Below are positions 26,165 through 33,427 of a DNA stretch of 64,000 nt, in pieces; position 1 is the first letter of the stretch, and the number at the start of each line of letters is the position of its first letter. The DNA is taken from assembly GCF_946892675.1 (NCBI RefSeq), contig NZ_CAMPOV010000003.1, forward strand, positions 496,001 through 560,000. Direction: 5' to 3'. Both the position numbers and the translations under genes were made by a program. Below the pieces are notes generated by a model that was given only the letters and a program-made list of their open reading frames with translations, had not been told where the DNA came from and did no database searches. This stretch comes from Arthrobacter sp. Marseille-P9274 (GTDB lineage Bacteria; Actinomycetota; Actinomycetes; Actinomycetales; Micrococcaceae).

Positions 26165-28266
26165 GCGCTGGGCTCAAACTCGGTCGGGACGGCTCCCTGC
26201 TGCCCGCCGTCGGTTTCGCCGTGATCGAGCTGGACCGTGGCGACCAGCTGGTTGGCCTTAACCAGGTCGCCGACCTTCAGGCTTCCCATTCGGACGACGC
26301 CGTCCCCCGGGGACAGCAGCGGGTGCTCCATCTTCATGGCTTCGACGGAGGCCAGCACCTGGCCCGCCGCGACCTGTTCCCCGTCGCTGACCTGCACCGC
26401 GATCACGGTCCCCGGCATGGGGGAACGAACTTCGGGGGAAAGGGCGCCGCTGCCTCGGTCAATGGCGGCCAGTTCGCGGGCCAGCATCTCGGCCCGGTGG
26501 AGCCGCCTGATTCCTGCAGTCCAGCCCTCGCGGCTCAGCCACACCGTGCCGTCGGCCGCCACGGCGGTGTAAAGGCGCTGCCACAGCCCGTCGACCGCCA
26601 GGCCGGCACCCGTCCGGGTCACCACCAGCTCCTGCCCGTCGATGACCACGACCGAGCCGCCGGGGACGCGGCGATAGGCCACGTCGTGGACCTGCTGCCC
26701 CGCCTCGAAGTGCTGCGGCGCGCTGGCCGCCTCCCCGAGGCGCCAACCGTCGAGGCGCCAGGCACCGCCGTCGTTCCCGCTCCCCCGCCCCCGGGCACCG
26801 CCGTCGTTCCCGCCTGCCGCATTGGCAACGTGCACCGCCACCGCCAGCTCGGCGCAGGACGGCGTGTGGAACTCCATCACCGGCATCTTCCGGCCGATGA
26901 GGTCCGTGTCCAGCCGGCCGGCCGCCACCTCGGGGTCGTTGATCAGCAGCCGCAGGTATTCGATGTTGGTCAGCACGCCCAGGATGACGGTGTCCGCGAG
27001 CGCCCGGTCCAGGAGGGCCAGGGACTGCGCGCGGTTCCGGCCCCAGGCGACGACCTTGGCCAGCATGGGATCGTAGAAGGCCGGCACCTCGAGGCCGTCC
27101 CGCAGCGAACTGTCGACGCGGACGTGCTCGCCGGACGGCTCGGCCACCCCCAGGACGGTGCCCGTGGACGGCACGAAGCCGCGGGCCGCGTCCTCGGCGT
27201 ACACGCGGGCCTCGACGGCGTGCCCCTCCAGCCCCACGTCCTCCTGCGTGAAGTCGAGGGCCTGTCCGGCAGCGATGCGGACTTGCCATTCCACTAGGTC
27301 AACGCGCTGGCCCCGGATGCGCACGACTTCCTCGGTGACCGGATGCTCCACCTGCAGGCGGGTGTTCATCTCCATAAAGAAGAACTCCCCGGGGCTTTCG
27401 TCGCTGACCAGGAACTCCACGGTGCCGGCGCCCACGTAGTCCACGGAGCGTGCCGCCGCCACGGCAGCCGCGCCGATCGCGGAACGGATCCGGCCGCCGT
27501 CGTTATTGCCCTCCAGCAAAGGCGACGGCGCCTCTTCGATCACCTTCTGGTGCCGCCGCTGCAGCGAGCACTCGCGTTCGCCGAGGTGCACCGTGTTGCC
27601 GTGGCGGTCGGCCAGGACCTGCACCTCGATGTGGCGCGGCCGGCGGACCAGCCGCTCGAGGAAGAGGGTGTCGTCGCCGAAGGCGCTGCGGGCTGTGCGG
27701 CGGGCGCTGGCCAGGGCGCCGGGCAGCTCGGCGGCGGATTCGACGACGAACATCCCCTTGCCGCCGCCGCCCGCCGACGGTTTGATCAGGAGCGGGAAGC
27801 CCACGTTCGCCGCCGCGGCCGCCAGGTCCTCGTCGGTCATCCCGGGCCTGGCGATCCCCGGAACCACGGGAACCCCGTAGCCGGCCACGTGGTTCTTGGC
27901 CCGGATCTTGTCCCCCATCGCGTTGAGCGAAGCGACGTCCGGCCCGATGAACGTGATCCCGGCGTCGGCGAGCGCGCGGCCGAAGCCGGCATTCTCGGAG
28001 AGGAAGCCGTAGCCCGGGTGCACGGCCCGGGCGCCGCTGCGGCGGCAGGCCTCGAGGATCGCGTCGATGCTGAGGTAGCTCTCGGCGGCCGGGCCCGGCC
28101 CGATCCGCACCGCGGCATCGGCCTCGGCCACGTGGCGCGCGCCCGCGTCGGCGTCCGAGTACACGGCAATGGAGCGGATGCCGAGGGGCCTCAGGGTGCG
28201 GATGACGCGGACGGCGATTTCCCCGCGGTTGGCCACGAGCACCGTGTCGAAGAGTGGATTGTCCAC
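26161..28266 (-). CDS. Acyl-CoA carboxylase alpha subunit (biotin carboxylase + biotin carrier)
   Basis: A 701-residue biotin-dependent carboxylase subunit. Residues 1-450 are the biotin carboxylase ATP-grasp domains: FDTVLVANRGEIAVRVIRTL, the Gly-rich ATP loop PSAGGGGKGMFVV, and the catalytic MNTRLQVEHPVTEE. The last 75 residues are the biotinyl domain with VEAMKMEHPLLSPG; the Lys between the two Met residues carries biotin. Around residues 483-500 is a peculiar linker in which the peptide GNDGGA occurs twice, both encoded by the same 10-mer AACGACGGCG. The partner beta subunit lies 19 bases upstream. Given the CitE-like gene, 3-methylcrotonyl-CoA is the likely substrate (mycobacterial AccA1/AccD1 analogue); propionyl- or acetyl-CoA is possible. 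Confidence 0.92.
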   Translation of the reverse strand: MDNPLFDTVLVANRGEIAVRVIRTLRPLGIRSIAVYSDADAGARHVAEADAAVRIGPGPAAESYLSIDAILEACRRSGARAVHPGYGFLSENAGFGRALADAGITFIGPDVASLNAMGDKIRAKNHVAGYGVPVVPGIARPGMTDEDLAAAAANVGFPLLIKPSAGGGGKGMFVVESAAELPGALASARRTARSAFGDDTLFLERLVRRPRHIEVQVLADRHGNTVHLGERECSLQRRHQKVIEEAPSPLLEGNNDGGRIRSAIGAAAVAAARSVDYVGAGTVEFLVSDESPGEFFFMEMNTRLQVEHPVTEEVVRIRGQRVDLVEWQVRIAAGQALDFTQEDVGLEGHAVEARVYAEDAARGFVPSTGTVLGVAEPSGEHVRVDSSLRDGLEVPAFYDPMLAKVVAWGRNRAQSLALLDRALADTVILGVLTNIEYLRLLINDPEVAAGRLDTDLIGRKMPVMEFHTPSCAELAVAVHVANAAGGNDGGARGRGSGNDGGAWRLDGWRLGEAASAPQHFEAGQQVHDVAYRRVPGGSVVVIDGQELVVTRTGAGLAVDGLWQRLYTAVAADGTVWLSREGWTAGIRRLHRAEMLARELAAIDRGSGALSPEVRSPMPGTVIAVQVSDGEQVAAGQVLASVEAMKMEHPLLSPGDGVVRMGSLKVGDLVKANQLVATVQLDHGETDGGQQGAVPTEFEPSA

Positions 28267-28285
28267 GATTGGTCCGTTCTCTCGG

Positions 28286-29896
28286 CTACATGCGGAAGAC
28301 GCCGAAGGACGTCTCCGGCAGGGGTTGGCGGGCGCAGACGTCCAGGGCCATGCCCAGCACGCGGCGGGTGTCGGCCGGGTCGATGACGCCGTCGTCCCAG
28401 AGCCGCGCCGTCGAGTAGTAGGGGTTGCCCTGCGCCTCGTACTGCTGCCTGATGGGGTCCTTGAAGGCCTCCTCGTCCTCCGCGCTCCAGTCCTGGCCGG
28501 CCCCCTCGAGCTGGTCCCGCTTCACGGTGGCCAGGACCGACGACGCCTGGTTGCCGCCCATCACGGAGATCCGGGCGGCGGGCCACATCCACAGGAAGCG
28601 CGGCGAATACGCGCGGCCGCACATGGAGTAGTTGCCGGCACCGAAGGACCCGCCGATCACCACCGTCAGCTTGGGCACGCGGGTCGTGGCGACGGCGGTG
28701 ACCATCTTGGCGCCGTGCTTGGCGATGCCGTCGGCCTCGTAATCGCGGCCCACCATGAAGCCGGCGATGTTCTGCAGGAACAGCAGCGGAATGCCGCGCT
28801 GGTCGCAGAGCTCGATGAAGTGCGCCCCCTTGAGCGCCGACTCGGAGAAGAGCACGCCGTTGTTGGCGACGATGCCGACCTTGTGGCCGTGGATCCGCGC
28901 GAACCCGGTGACCAGGGTGCTGCCGTAGCCGGCCTTGAACTCGTGGAAGCGGCTGCCGTCGGTGATCCGGGCGATGACCTCGTGGACGTCGTAGGACGCG
29001 TTGACGTCGGTCGGCACGGCACCGTAGAGCTCGGCGGGATCCGCCACGGGTTCGGCAGGCTGGGCCTCGATGTTCCACGCCGGCGCCGGGGTAGGCGGCA
29101 GCGTCTCGATGATGTTGCGGACGATCGACAGCGCGTGCGCGTCATTCTCCGCCAGATGGTCGACGACGCCGGAGGTCTTGGCGTGCAGCTCGCCGCCGCC
29201 CAGCTCCTCCGCCGTGACGATCTCCCCGATCGCCGCCTTCACCAGCGGCGGTCCGCCCAGGAAGATCGTGCCCTGGTCGCGGACAATCACCGTCTCGTCG
29301 CTCATCGCCGGAACGTAGGCGCCGCCCGCCGTGCAGGATCCCAGGACGGCGGCGATCTGCGGAATCTTCCGCGCCGACAGGTTGGCCTGGTTGTAGAAGA
29401 TCCGGCCGAAGTGGTCCCGGTCCGGAAAGACCTCGTCCTGCATCGGCAGGAACGCGCCGCCGGAGTCCACCAGGTAGACGCAGGGCAGGCCGTTCTCCAG
29501 CGCGATTTCCTGGGCCCGCAGGTGCTTCTTCACCGTCATCGGGAAGTACGTGCCGCCCTTGACCGTCGCGTCGTTGGAGATGACCAGCACGTGGCGCCCG
29601 TGGACCAGGCCGATCCCGGCGATGATCCCGGCGCCGGGGCTTTCGCCGCCGTACATGTCCTCGGCGGCGAGCGGCGCGATCTCGAGGAACGGAGAGCCCT
29701 CATCCAGCAGCATGTCGACCCGCTGGCGCGGCAGCAGCTTGCCGCGGTCCACGTGGCGTTGGCGCGATTTCTCCGGGCCGCCCAGGGCAGCCCGCGCCAG
29801 GCGCTCCCGCAGCTCATCGACGAGCGCCGACTGCCGCTTGGCATTCTGCAGGAAATCGGGGTCCGTCGTATCGACCCTGCTGGTCAGAGTGTCCAT
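28286..29896 (-). CDS. Acyl-CoA carboxylase beta subunit (carboxyltransferase, MCC/AccD1-like)
   Basis: A 536-residue carboxyltransferase with both crotonase-like halves. N-terminal landmarks are [20 protein letters not shown] and [21 protein letters not shown]-terminal landmarks are [20 protein letters not shown] and [20 protein letters not shown], where the Gly-Ala-Gly-Asn-Tyr loop is characteristic of methylcrotonyl-type rather than propionyl-type subunits. The ATG at 29896 yields the family-standard start [20 protein letters not shown]. The frame extends to 30007 but overlaps the TetR gene. It transfers carboxyl from biotin to the acyl-CoA, working with the next gene. Order on the minus strand is TetR - beta - alpha - CitE, a compact operon. 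Confidence 0.92.
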   Translation of the reverse strand: MDTLTSRVDTTDPDFLQNAKRQSALVDELRERLARAALGGPEKSRQRHVDRGKLLPRQRVDMLLDEGSPFLEIAPLAAEDMYGGESPGAGIIAGIGLVHGRHVLVISNDATVKGGTYFPMTVKKHLRAQEIALENGLPCVYLVDSGGAFLPMQDEVFPDRDHFGRIFYNQANLSARKIPQIAAVLGSCTAGGAYVPAMSDETVIVRDQGTIFLGGPPLVKAAIGEIVTAEELGGGELHAKTSGVVDHLAENDAHALSIVRNIIETLPPTPAPAWNIEAQPAEPVADPAELYGAVPTDVNASYDVHEVIARITDGSRFHEFKAGYGSTLVTGFARIHGHKVGIVANNGVLFSESALKGAHFIELCDQRGIPLLFLQNIAGFMVGRDYEADGIAKHGAKMVTAVATTRVPKLTVVIGGSFGAGNYSMCGRAYSPRFLWMWPAARISVMGGNQASSVLATVKRDQLEGAGQDWSAEDEEAFKDPIRQQYEAQGNPYYSTARLWDDGVIDPADTRRVLGMALDVCARQPLPETSFGVFRM

Positions 29897-29945
29897 GCTG
29901 TCCTTTTCGTCGCGGGCGTGCGGGTCCAGTGGGGCCGGTGGCGGG

Positions 29946-30608
29946 TCAGGAAACGTTGGCACGCGGCTGCGGAGGATCCGGCTCACTGGCCAGCCGGCGG
30001 GGTGCAACCACGAAGTCGACGCCGTCGAGCAGGGCGCCGTCGACCGCCAGGATGCGGCAGGCCATGCTCACGAAATACTGCTGCACCTCCTCGAGCCGCA
30101 GCCGCCCGTCCGCGCGGAACCAGTGGGCGACACCCGTCCCCATCTCCATCAGCGCCAGGCGGGTCATCGTCAGGTCCTCGGTGTTGAAGGCGCCGACGCG
30201 CGCGCCGCGTTCAAGCACCTGCGCGAAGAGCGACTCGTACTCGTCGCGGAGCGCCTGCATGGCGGGGCGGTTGGTCTCGGACAGCGCCCGCATCTCGTAC
30301 TCGGCAACCCGCGCGGTGAGCTGGTTGGTCGCCGTCAGCCCCACGTGCGAGGAGATCAGCCCGGCCAGCTGAATGGCCGGCTCTGCGCTGCCGCGCAGGG
30401 CCTCGGAGCCGGAACGGATCATCTCGTCGAGGCAGTCGCGCATGATGCTGACCAGCAGGTCTTCCTTGCTGCCCACATAGTGGTAGAGCGTCGCCGAGTT
30501 GATGCCGGCCGCCGCCCCCAGGTCGCGGATCCCGGTGGCCGCGAAACCGCGGGTGGCGAAGAGCGAAACCGCCGCCTGCTGGACCTTGCCAAGGTTCACG
30601 GTCACCAC
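29946..30608 (-). CDS. TetR-family regulator of the carboxylase operon
   Basis: A 220-residue repressor. The N-terminal DNA-binding domain is [20 protein letters not shown], then the helix-turn-helix [20 protein letters not shown] and [10 protein letters not shown]. The C-terminal ~150 residues form the ligand domain, rich in Met/Leu, suited to acyl-CoA. It probably starts at GTG 30608 or the adjacent GTG. It is the first gene of the carboxylase operon, with 49 bases between its stop and the beta-subunit start. A perfect 16-base palindrome 27 bases upstream of its start (30636-30651) is the likely operator, so I infer autorepression with relief by an acyl-CoA. Confidence 0.87.
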   Translation of the reverse strand: MVTVNLGKVQQAAVSLFATRGFAATGIRDLGAAAGINSATLYHYVGSKEDLLVSIMRDCLDEMIRSGSEALRGSAEPAIQLAGLISSHVGLTATNQLTARVAEYEMRALSETNRPAMQALRDEYESLFAQVLERGARVGAFNTEDLTMTRLALMEMGTGVAHWFRADGRLRLEEVQQYFVSMACRILAVDGALLDGVDFVVAPRRLASEPDPPQPRANVS

Positions 30609-30635
30609 GCTTTCCCGCTGCCGCAGTCATGGGTG

Positions 30636-30651
30636 CCAATCGATCGATTGG
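30636..30651. promoter_or_regulatory. Perfect palindrome, probable TetR operator
   Basis: CCAATCGATCGATTGG is self-complementary over all 16 bases and lies directly upstream of the TetR gene that heads the carboxylase operon. Its half-site CCAATC/GATTGG partly recurs at 30691. Confidence 0.7.
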
Positions 30652-30690
30652 GTCACACGCACCATTGCAGCCCAGAGTGGGCGGAGCTGT

Positions 30691-30705
30691 CAATCAGTTG
30701 ATTGG
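30691..30705. promoter_or_regulatory. Second, imperfect TetR half-site pair
   Basis: CAATCA-GT-TGATTG(G) is an inverted repeat with two central bases, sharing the ATTGG/CCAAT arms of the 30636 palindrome 40 bases away (about four helical turns). The spacing would allow two dimers on one face of the DNA. Confidence 0.5.
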
Positions 30706-30808
30706 GAATTTCCACCAACGACGGCGGATGCCCGCCGCAGTGCCCGGGAGGACTCAGCGGGCAGCTGCTCACTCCCCTTCCTGAGCAGCCGCTCCTCCCA
30801 CCAGGGAC

Positions 30809-31354
30809 TCAGCGCGGAGTTACGCCTCCCTCGACGGACGTCCGGCTGCTGCCCCGACCCGGCTGCGCCCCGAGCCGCTGCCGGGCCGTGTTGCTGCCGC
30901 GGCCGATCGGCACGCGCCGGGTCGCCGCCGCCAACCCGAAGGCTGGCATGTCGCTGTAGACCGACTCCTGGTCGGCCGCGGCTACCTGGTAGGTCTCGTG
31001 CCAGACGCCGACGTCGCCCGAACCCGCCGACTCCTTCATGAACCGGCGCCACGGCTCGAGGTGCGGGGCATCGCGATCCGCCGCAAACCGCTGGAGGTGC
31101 TCCGGGCTCTTCCAATAACTCAGCATCACGGTGGTCCGCCCGAACCACGAATGGAACCCGAGCATCCCCGCTTCGGGATTCTCCGCCAGATACCGCAGCA
31201 TCCTCGGCATCGCCGACGCCGTCCTCATGACCGCCGGAACCTTCCACCATCGATTGGCCCGCATCCCGATCAGGAAAACCGTCACCGCTTCTTCCGGAGC
31301 CGCAGTGAACCTCCCCGGCTCCACCTTCCGGCCCACTTCCCTTGCCTCGCTCAT
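30809..31354 (-). CDS. DUF4188 protein, monooxygenase-like
   Basis: A 181-residue protein with the DUF4188 signature: PEEAVTVFLIGMRANRWWKV, then MLRYLAENPEAGMLGFHSWF and RTTVMLSYWKSPEHLQRFAA. The last is a ferredoxin-like dimeric alpha/beta-barrel element similar to antibiotic-biosynthesis-monooxygenase folds. It is often annotated as a monooxygenase without biochemical proof. The C-terminal 25 residues (RQRLGAQPGRGSSRTSVEGG) are low complexity. It is divergent from the TetR gene at 31488, with the perfect inverted repeat at 31443-31476 between them, so it is the probable target of that TetR. Confidence 0.82.
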   Translation of the reverse strand: MSEAREVGRKVEPGRFTAAPEEAVTVFLIGMRANRWWKVPAVMRTASAMPRMLRYLAENPEAGMLGFHSWFGRTTVMLSYWKSPEHLQRFAADRDAPHLEPWRRFMKESAGSGDVGVWHETYQVAAADQESVYSDMPAFGLAAATRRVPIGRGSNTARQRLGAQPGRGSSRTSVEGGVTPR

Positions 31355-31442
31355 CGCCGTTCCCCTCCCGCTGCCTTGCCCCGCGCACCTGCTTGCCCCA
31401 ATGCACCTGCCTGACCATCGCCGCGCTTCCGTTCTTCAGCCG

Positions 31443-31476
31443 TTCCATAACAGCGTTACAAAACAATGTTATGGAA
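31443..31476. promoter_or_regulatory. TetR operator between DUF4188 and TetR genes
   Basis: Perfect 10-base arms TTCCATAACA (31443-31452) and TGTTATGGAA (31467-31476) with a 14-base spacer. Inside, TAAC-AGC-GTTA and AACA-A-TGTT form two shorter palindromes, as expected for a TetR site bound by two dimers. The second arm is 11 bases from the TetR start codon. Confidence 0.8.
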
Positions 31477-31487
31477 TAATGGGACCC

Positions 31488-32222
31488 ATGGCAAGACCCC
31501 CTGTTTACGATGCAGACCTCCGCCAGCGGCTGCTCGAGGCCACCGCCGAACTCGTCGCGGCCGACGGCCCGGCGAGGGTGGCGCTGCGCGACGTCGCCGC
31601 CGCGGCCGGGACCTCGACCACGGCCGTGTATTCGCTCTTCGGCGGCAAGCCCCAGCTGCTGACCGCCGTGCTCGACGATGCCTTCCGCTCCTTCGGCGAA
31701 TCCCAGCGCGCGGCGGCACCCCGCGGCCTGCGCGGACTCGGGCTCGCCTACCGGCAGTGGGCCCTGGAGCACCGCTCGTTCTACGCCCTGATGTTCAGCA
31801 GCCCGCTCGGCTCCCCGGTGCCCTGCGAAGCGACCCCGGAGGTCGCAGCATCCTCCATCGAGCCGCTCTACGAAGCGGTCGAAGCCACCCTCGCCGCCGC
31901 AGGCTCTAACGAACCCGTCCCCCTCGTGGCCGCCGCCATCTGGGGCCAGGTCCACGGACTCGTCAGCCTCGAACTCGCCGGCGCCGGCCTCCCCGGCATG
32001 GACTGGGAAGCCGCCTATGAAACCGCCCTCAACGCCATCCAGCGCAGCTACGCCCCTGACCTCGTCCGGCAGGAGCCCTGTCCGGCCTCCCGCTCGCCAG
32101 CATGTGCCCGCATGCCCCTCTCCCTCATCCCCAGCCCACGTCCCAAATCCGCAACCCGCGTCCCTCTCCCCGCCCCCTTATCCGCAGCCCGCGCCCTCTC
32201 CCGCCCAATCTCCCAGCTTTGA
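31488..32222 (+). CDS. TetR-family regulator with repeat-encoded C-terminal tail
   Basis: A 244-residue protein. Residues ~1-195 are a normal TetR regulator: helix-turn-helix VALRDVAAAAGTSTTAVYSL plus FGGKPQLLTAV, then a TetR_C-type ligand domain with ALEHRSFYALMFSSPLG and VAAAIWGQVHGLVSLELAG. From about residue 200 the sequence turns into Pro/Ser/Arg-rich filler (RMPLSLIPSPRPKSATRVPL) encoded by the degenerate repeat array that starts near 32100. The tail ends at TGA inside the first clear repeat copy. The ancestral stop was probably earlier. ATG 31488 is adjacent to an in-frame ATG at 31479. It probably represses itself and the divergent DUF4188 gene through 31443-31476. Confidence 0.82.
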   Translation: MARPPVYDADLRQRLLEATAELVAADGPARVALRDVAAAAGTSTTAVYSLFGGKPQLLTAVLDDAFRSFGESQRAAAPRGLRGLGLAYRQWALEHRSFYALMFSSPLGSPVPCEATPEVAASSIEPLYEAVEATLAAAGSNEPVPLVAAAIWGQVHGLVSLELAGAGLPGMDWEAAYETALNAIQRSYAPDLVRQEPCPASRSPACARMPLSLIPSPRPKSATRVPLPAPLSAARALSRPISQL

Positions 32223-32335
32223 ATCTCCCGCCGCCCGCATCCCTCTCGCGCCCCGATTTCCCAGCTTTGAAATCTCCCGCCGCCCGCATCCTCTCTCGCG
32301 CCCCGATTTCCCAGCTTTGAATCTCCCGCCAGCAT
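32130..32335. repeat. Degenerate tandem array, unit ~48-50 bp
   Basis: Three clear copies begin TCCCAGCTTTGA at 32211, 32259 and 32309 (spacings 48 and 50), each followed by ATCTCCCGCC and, in the first two, GCCCGCATCC plus a CTCTCGCGCCCCGATT segment. Weaker copies can be guessed upstream to about 32130. Just downstream (32352) the related word CTAAAGCTGGG appears in the opposite sense. Confidence 0.7.
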
Positions 32336-32529
32336 CCTGCAGGTCAGCGCGTTGCTTGAAGCCTAAAGCTGGGAAGAAGCGTCCAATGCCGGGAGGTTCG
32401 GCCGGCGCAGGCAAGAGATCCGCTCATACAAGGAGAGCCGGACCCGGGGCAAAGAAACCGGGCCGAAATGCGGCTGCCGAGAAGGCATTGGCGCCTGGGC
32501 CGAGAACGGGCGGCACGGAAACAGGCGCG
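32336..32529. other. Non-coding spacer before the tRNA terminator
   Basis: It holds one copy of the dispersed 20-bp element (32352-32371) followed by GGGAAGAAGCG. The rest, 32390-32529, is Gly/Arg-biased in translation with no start, Shine-Dalgarno or conserved peptide that I recognise. I call no gene here. Confidence 0.6.
32352..32371 (+). repeat. Dispersed 20-bp element, copy 1
   Basis: TTGCTTGAAGCCTAAAGCTG. It matches copies at 40804-40823 (inverted), 40846-40865 and 41057-41076 with one to three differences each. Confidence 0.7.
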
Positions 32530-32568
32530 GAAAAACGAAAGGAGCCCCGCCGGGTCGGCGGGGCTCCT
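32530..32568 (-). terminator. Terminator downstream of tRNA-Ser
   Basis: On the minus strand AGGAGCCCCGCC and GGCGGGGCTCCT pair around a five-base loop and are followed by TTCGTTTTTCC. It starts a few bases past the tRNA 3' end. Confidence 0.8.
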
Positions 32569-32572
32569 TCAC

Positions 32573-32660
32573 TGGCGGAGGATGGGGGATTTGAACCCCC
32601 GAGGGCGTTAACCCAACACGCGTTCCAGGCGTGCGCCATAGGCCGCTAGGCGAATCCTCC
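32573..32660 (-). tRNA. tRNA-Ser (anticodon GGA)
   Basis: On the minus strand the molecule begins GGAGGATTCGCCTAGCGG and ends in ATCCTCC-G-CCA, so the 7-bp acceptor stem pairs and CCA is encoded (32575..32573). The anticodon loop is CTGGAAC with anticodon GGA, inside the stem GCACG...CGTG(C). A long variable arm and the T-loop GGTTCAAATCC complete a class II serine tRNA of 88 nt. The terminator at 32530-32568 follows directly. Confidence 0.95.
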
Positions 32661-32851
32661 AGGTGATTGCTCATGAAGAGCAGATACTAGGATACCCGAC
32701 CGGGCCGAAAGTAACGAATCGGGCCTCGCGGACGGCGGCGGCGCGGCCTTCCGGCAACTCACCAGGACTTCACGGCATCGCGGTCCAGCATTTACTGAAC
32801 CGTGGGGGCAGTCCCTCGAAACTGTCGGCGCCGCGTGGCAGACTGGCCGCC

Positions 32852-33229
32852 ATGGAGCCCATGGACTGCCTGGTCATCTACGTCCCGACCGACGCCGCAC
32901 CCGCGGTCCGCCTGGCCATCGGGGATGCCGGCGCCGGCCGGCTCGGCAACTACTCGCACTGCTCATTCAGCATGGAGGGAACCGGCCGCTTCACCCCGCT
33001 GGCCGGAGCCAACCCGGCCATCGGCGCCGTCGGCACCGCGGAGGAGGTAGCCGAGACCCGGATCGAGGCGATCTACCCGCGCTCCCTGCGCGCCGCCGTC
33101 GTTAGTGCCGCGGTGGAGGCCCACCCCTACGAGACCCCCGCATTCATGACCTTCCCGATCGACGTCAGCCTGCCGCCCCGGCCGCGTGAAGAGACGCCGC
33201 AAGTTCCGCGGGAGGAGGCCGCGGACTGA
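32852..33229 (+). CDS. Stand-alone CutA/PII-like domain of the NIF3 (YqfO) type
   Basis: A 125-residue protein that consists only of the domain inserted in many NIF3/YqfO proteins: RLGNYSHCSFSMEGTGRFTP, then LAGANPAIGAVGTAEEVAET, RIEAIYPRSLRAAVVSAAVE and the closing AHPYETPAFMTFPIDV. These are the G-N-Y, F-S-x-E-G-x-G-x-F-x-P and H-P-Y-E-x-P-A landmarks. The metal-binding NIF3 hydrolase halves are absent, so it is not a GTP cyclohydrolase-like enzyme. A trimeric sensor or binding role is possible but unproven. ATG 32852 is chosen because upstream sequence lacks conservation. It precedes ffs and dnaX. Confidence 0.8.
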   Translation: MEPMDCLVIYVPTDAAPAVRLAIGDAGAGRLGNYSHCSFSMEGTGRFTPLAGANPAIGAVGTAEEVAETRIEAIYPRSLRAAVVSAAVEAHPYETPAFMTFPIDVSLPPRPREETPQVPREEAAD

Positions 33230-33271
33230 CCCGATTTCGGCCGCCCGTTTATCTCGGGTAAACTGTTTGTC

Positions 33272-33357
33272 GGCCCCTCATGTGGTGTCATCCTGTGAAC
33301 TCCCCCAGGACCGGAAGGTAGCAAGGGTAAGCGGGCTCTGGCAGGTGCATGAGGGGT
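33272..33357 (+). ncRNA. ffs: Small (4.5S) signal recognition particle RNA
   Basis: The terminal stem pairs CCCCTCATG (33274-33282) with CATGAGGGG (33348-33356). The Ffh-binding domain is present: the GGAA tetraloop region CAGGACCGGAAGGTAGC and the asymmetric AGCA/GGGTAAGCGGG side. The RNA has no Alu domain, the small bacterial form. It sits immediately upstream of dnaX as in many Actinobacteria, and a T-rich GGGGTCTTTTCCG follows the stem as a terminator-like end. Confidence 0.93.
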
Positions 33358-33427
33358 CTTTTCCGTCTGTCCACATGCCGCCGGCCGGAAGTGAAATGCC
33401 CCTACTGCAACCGATAGGGTTCTTACT

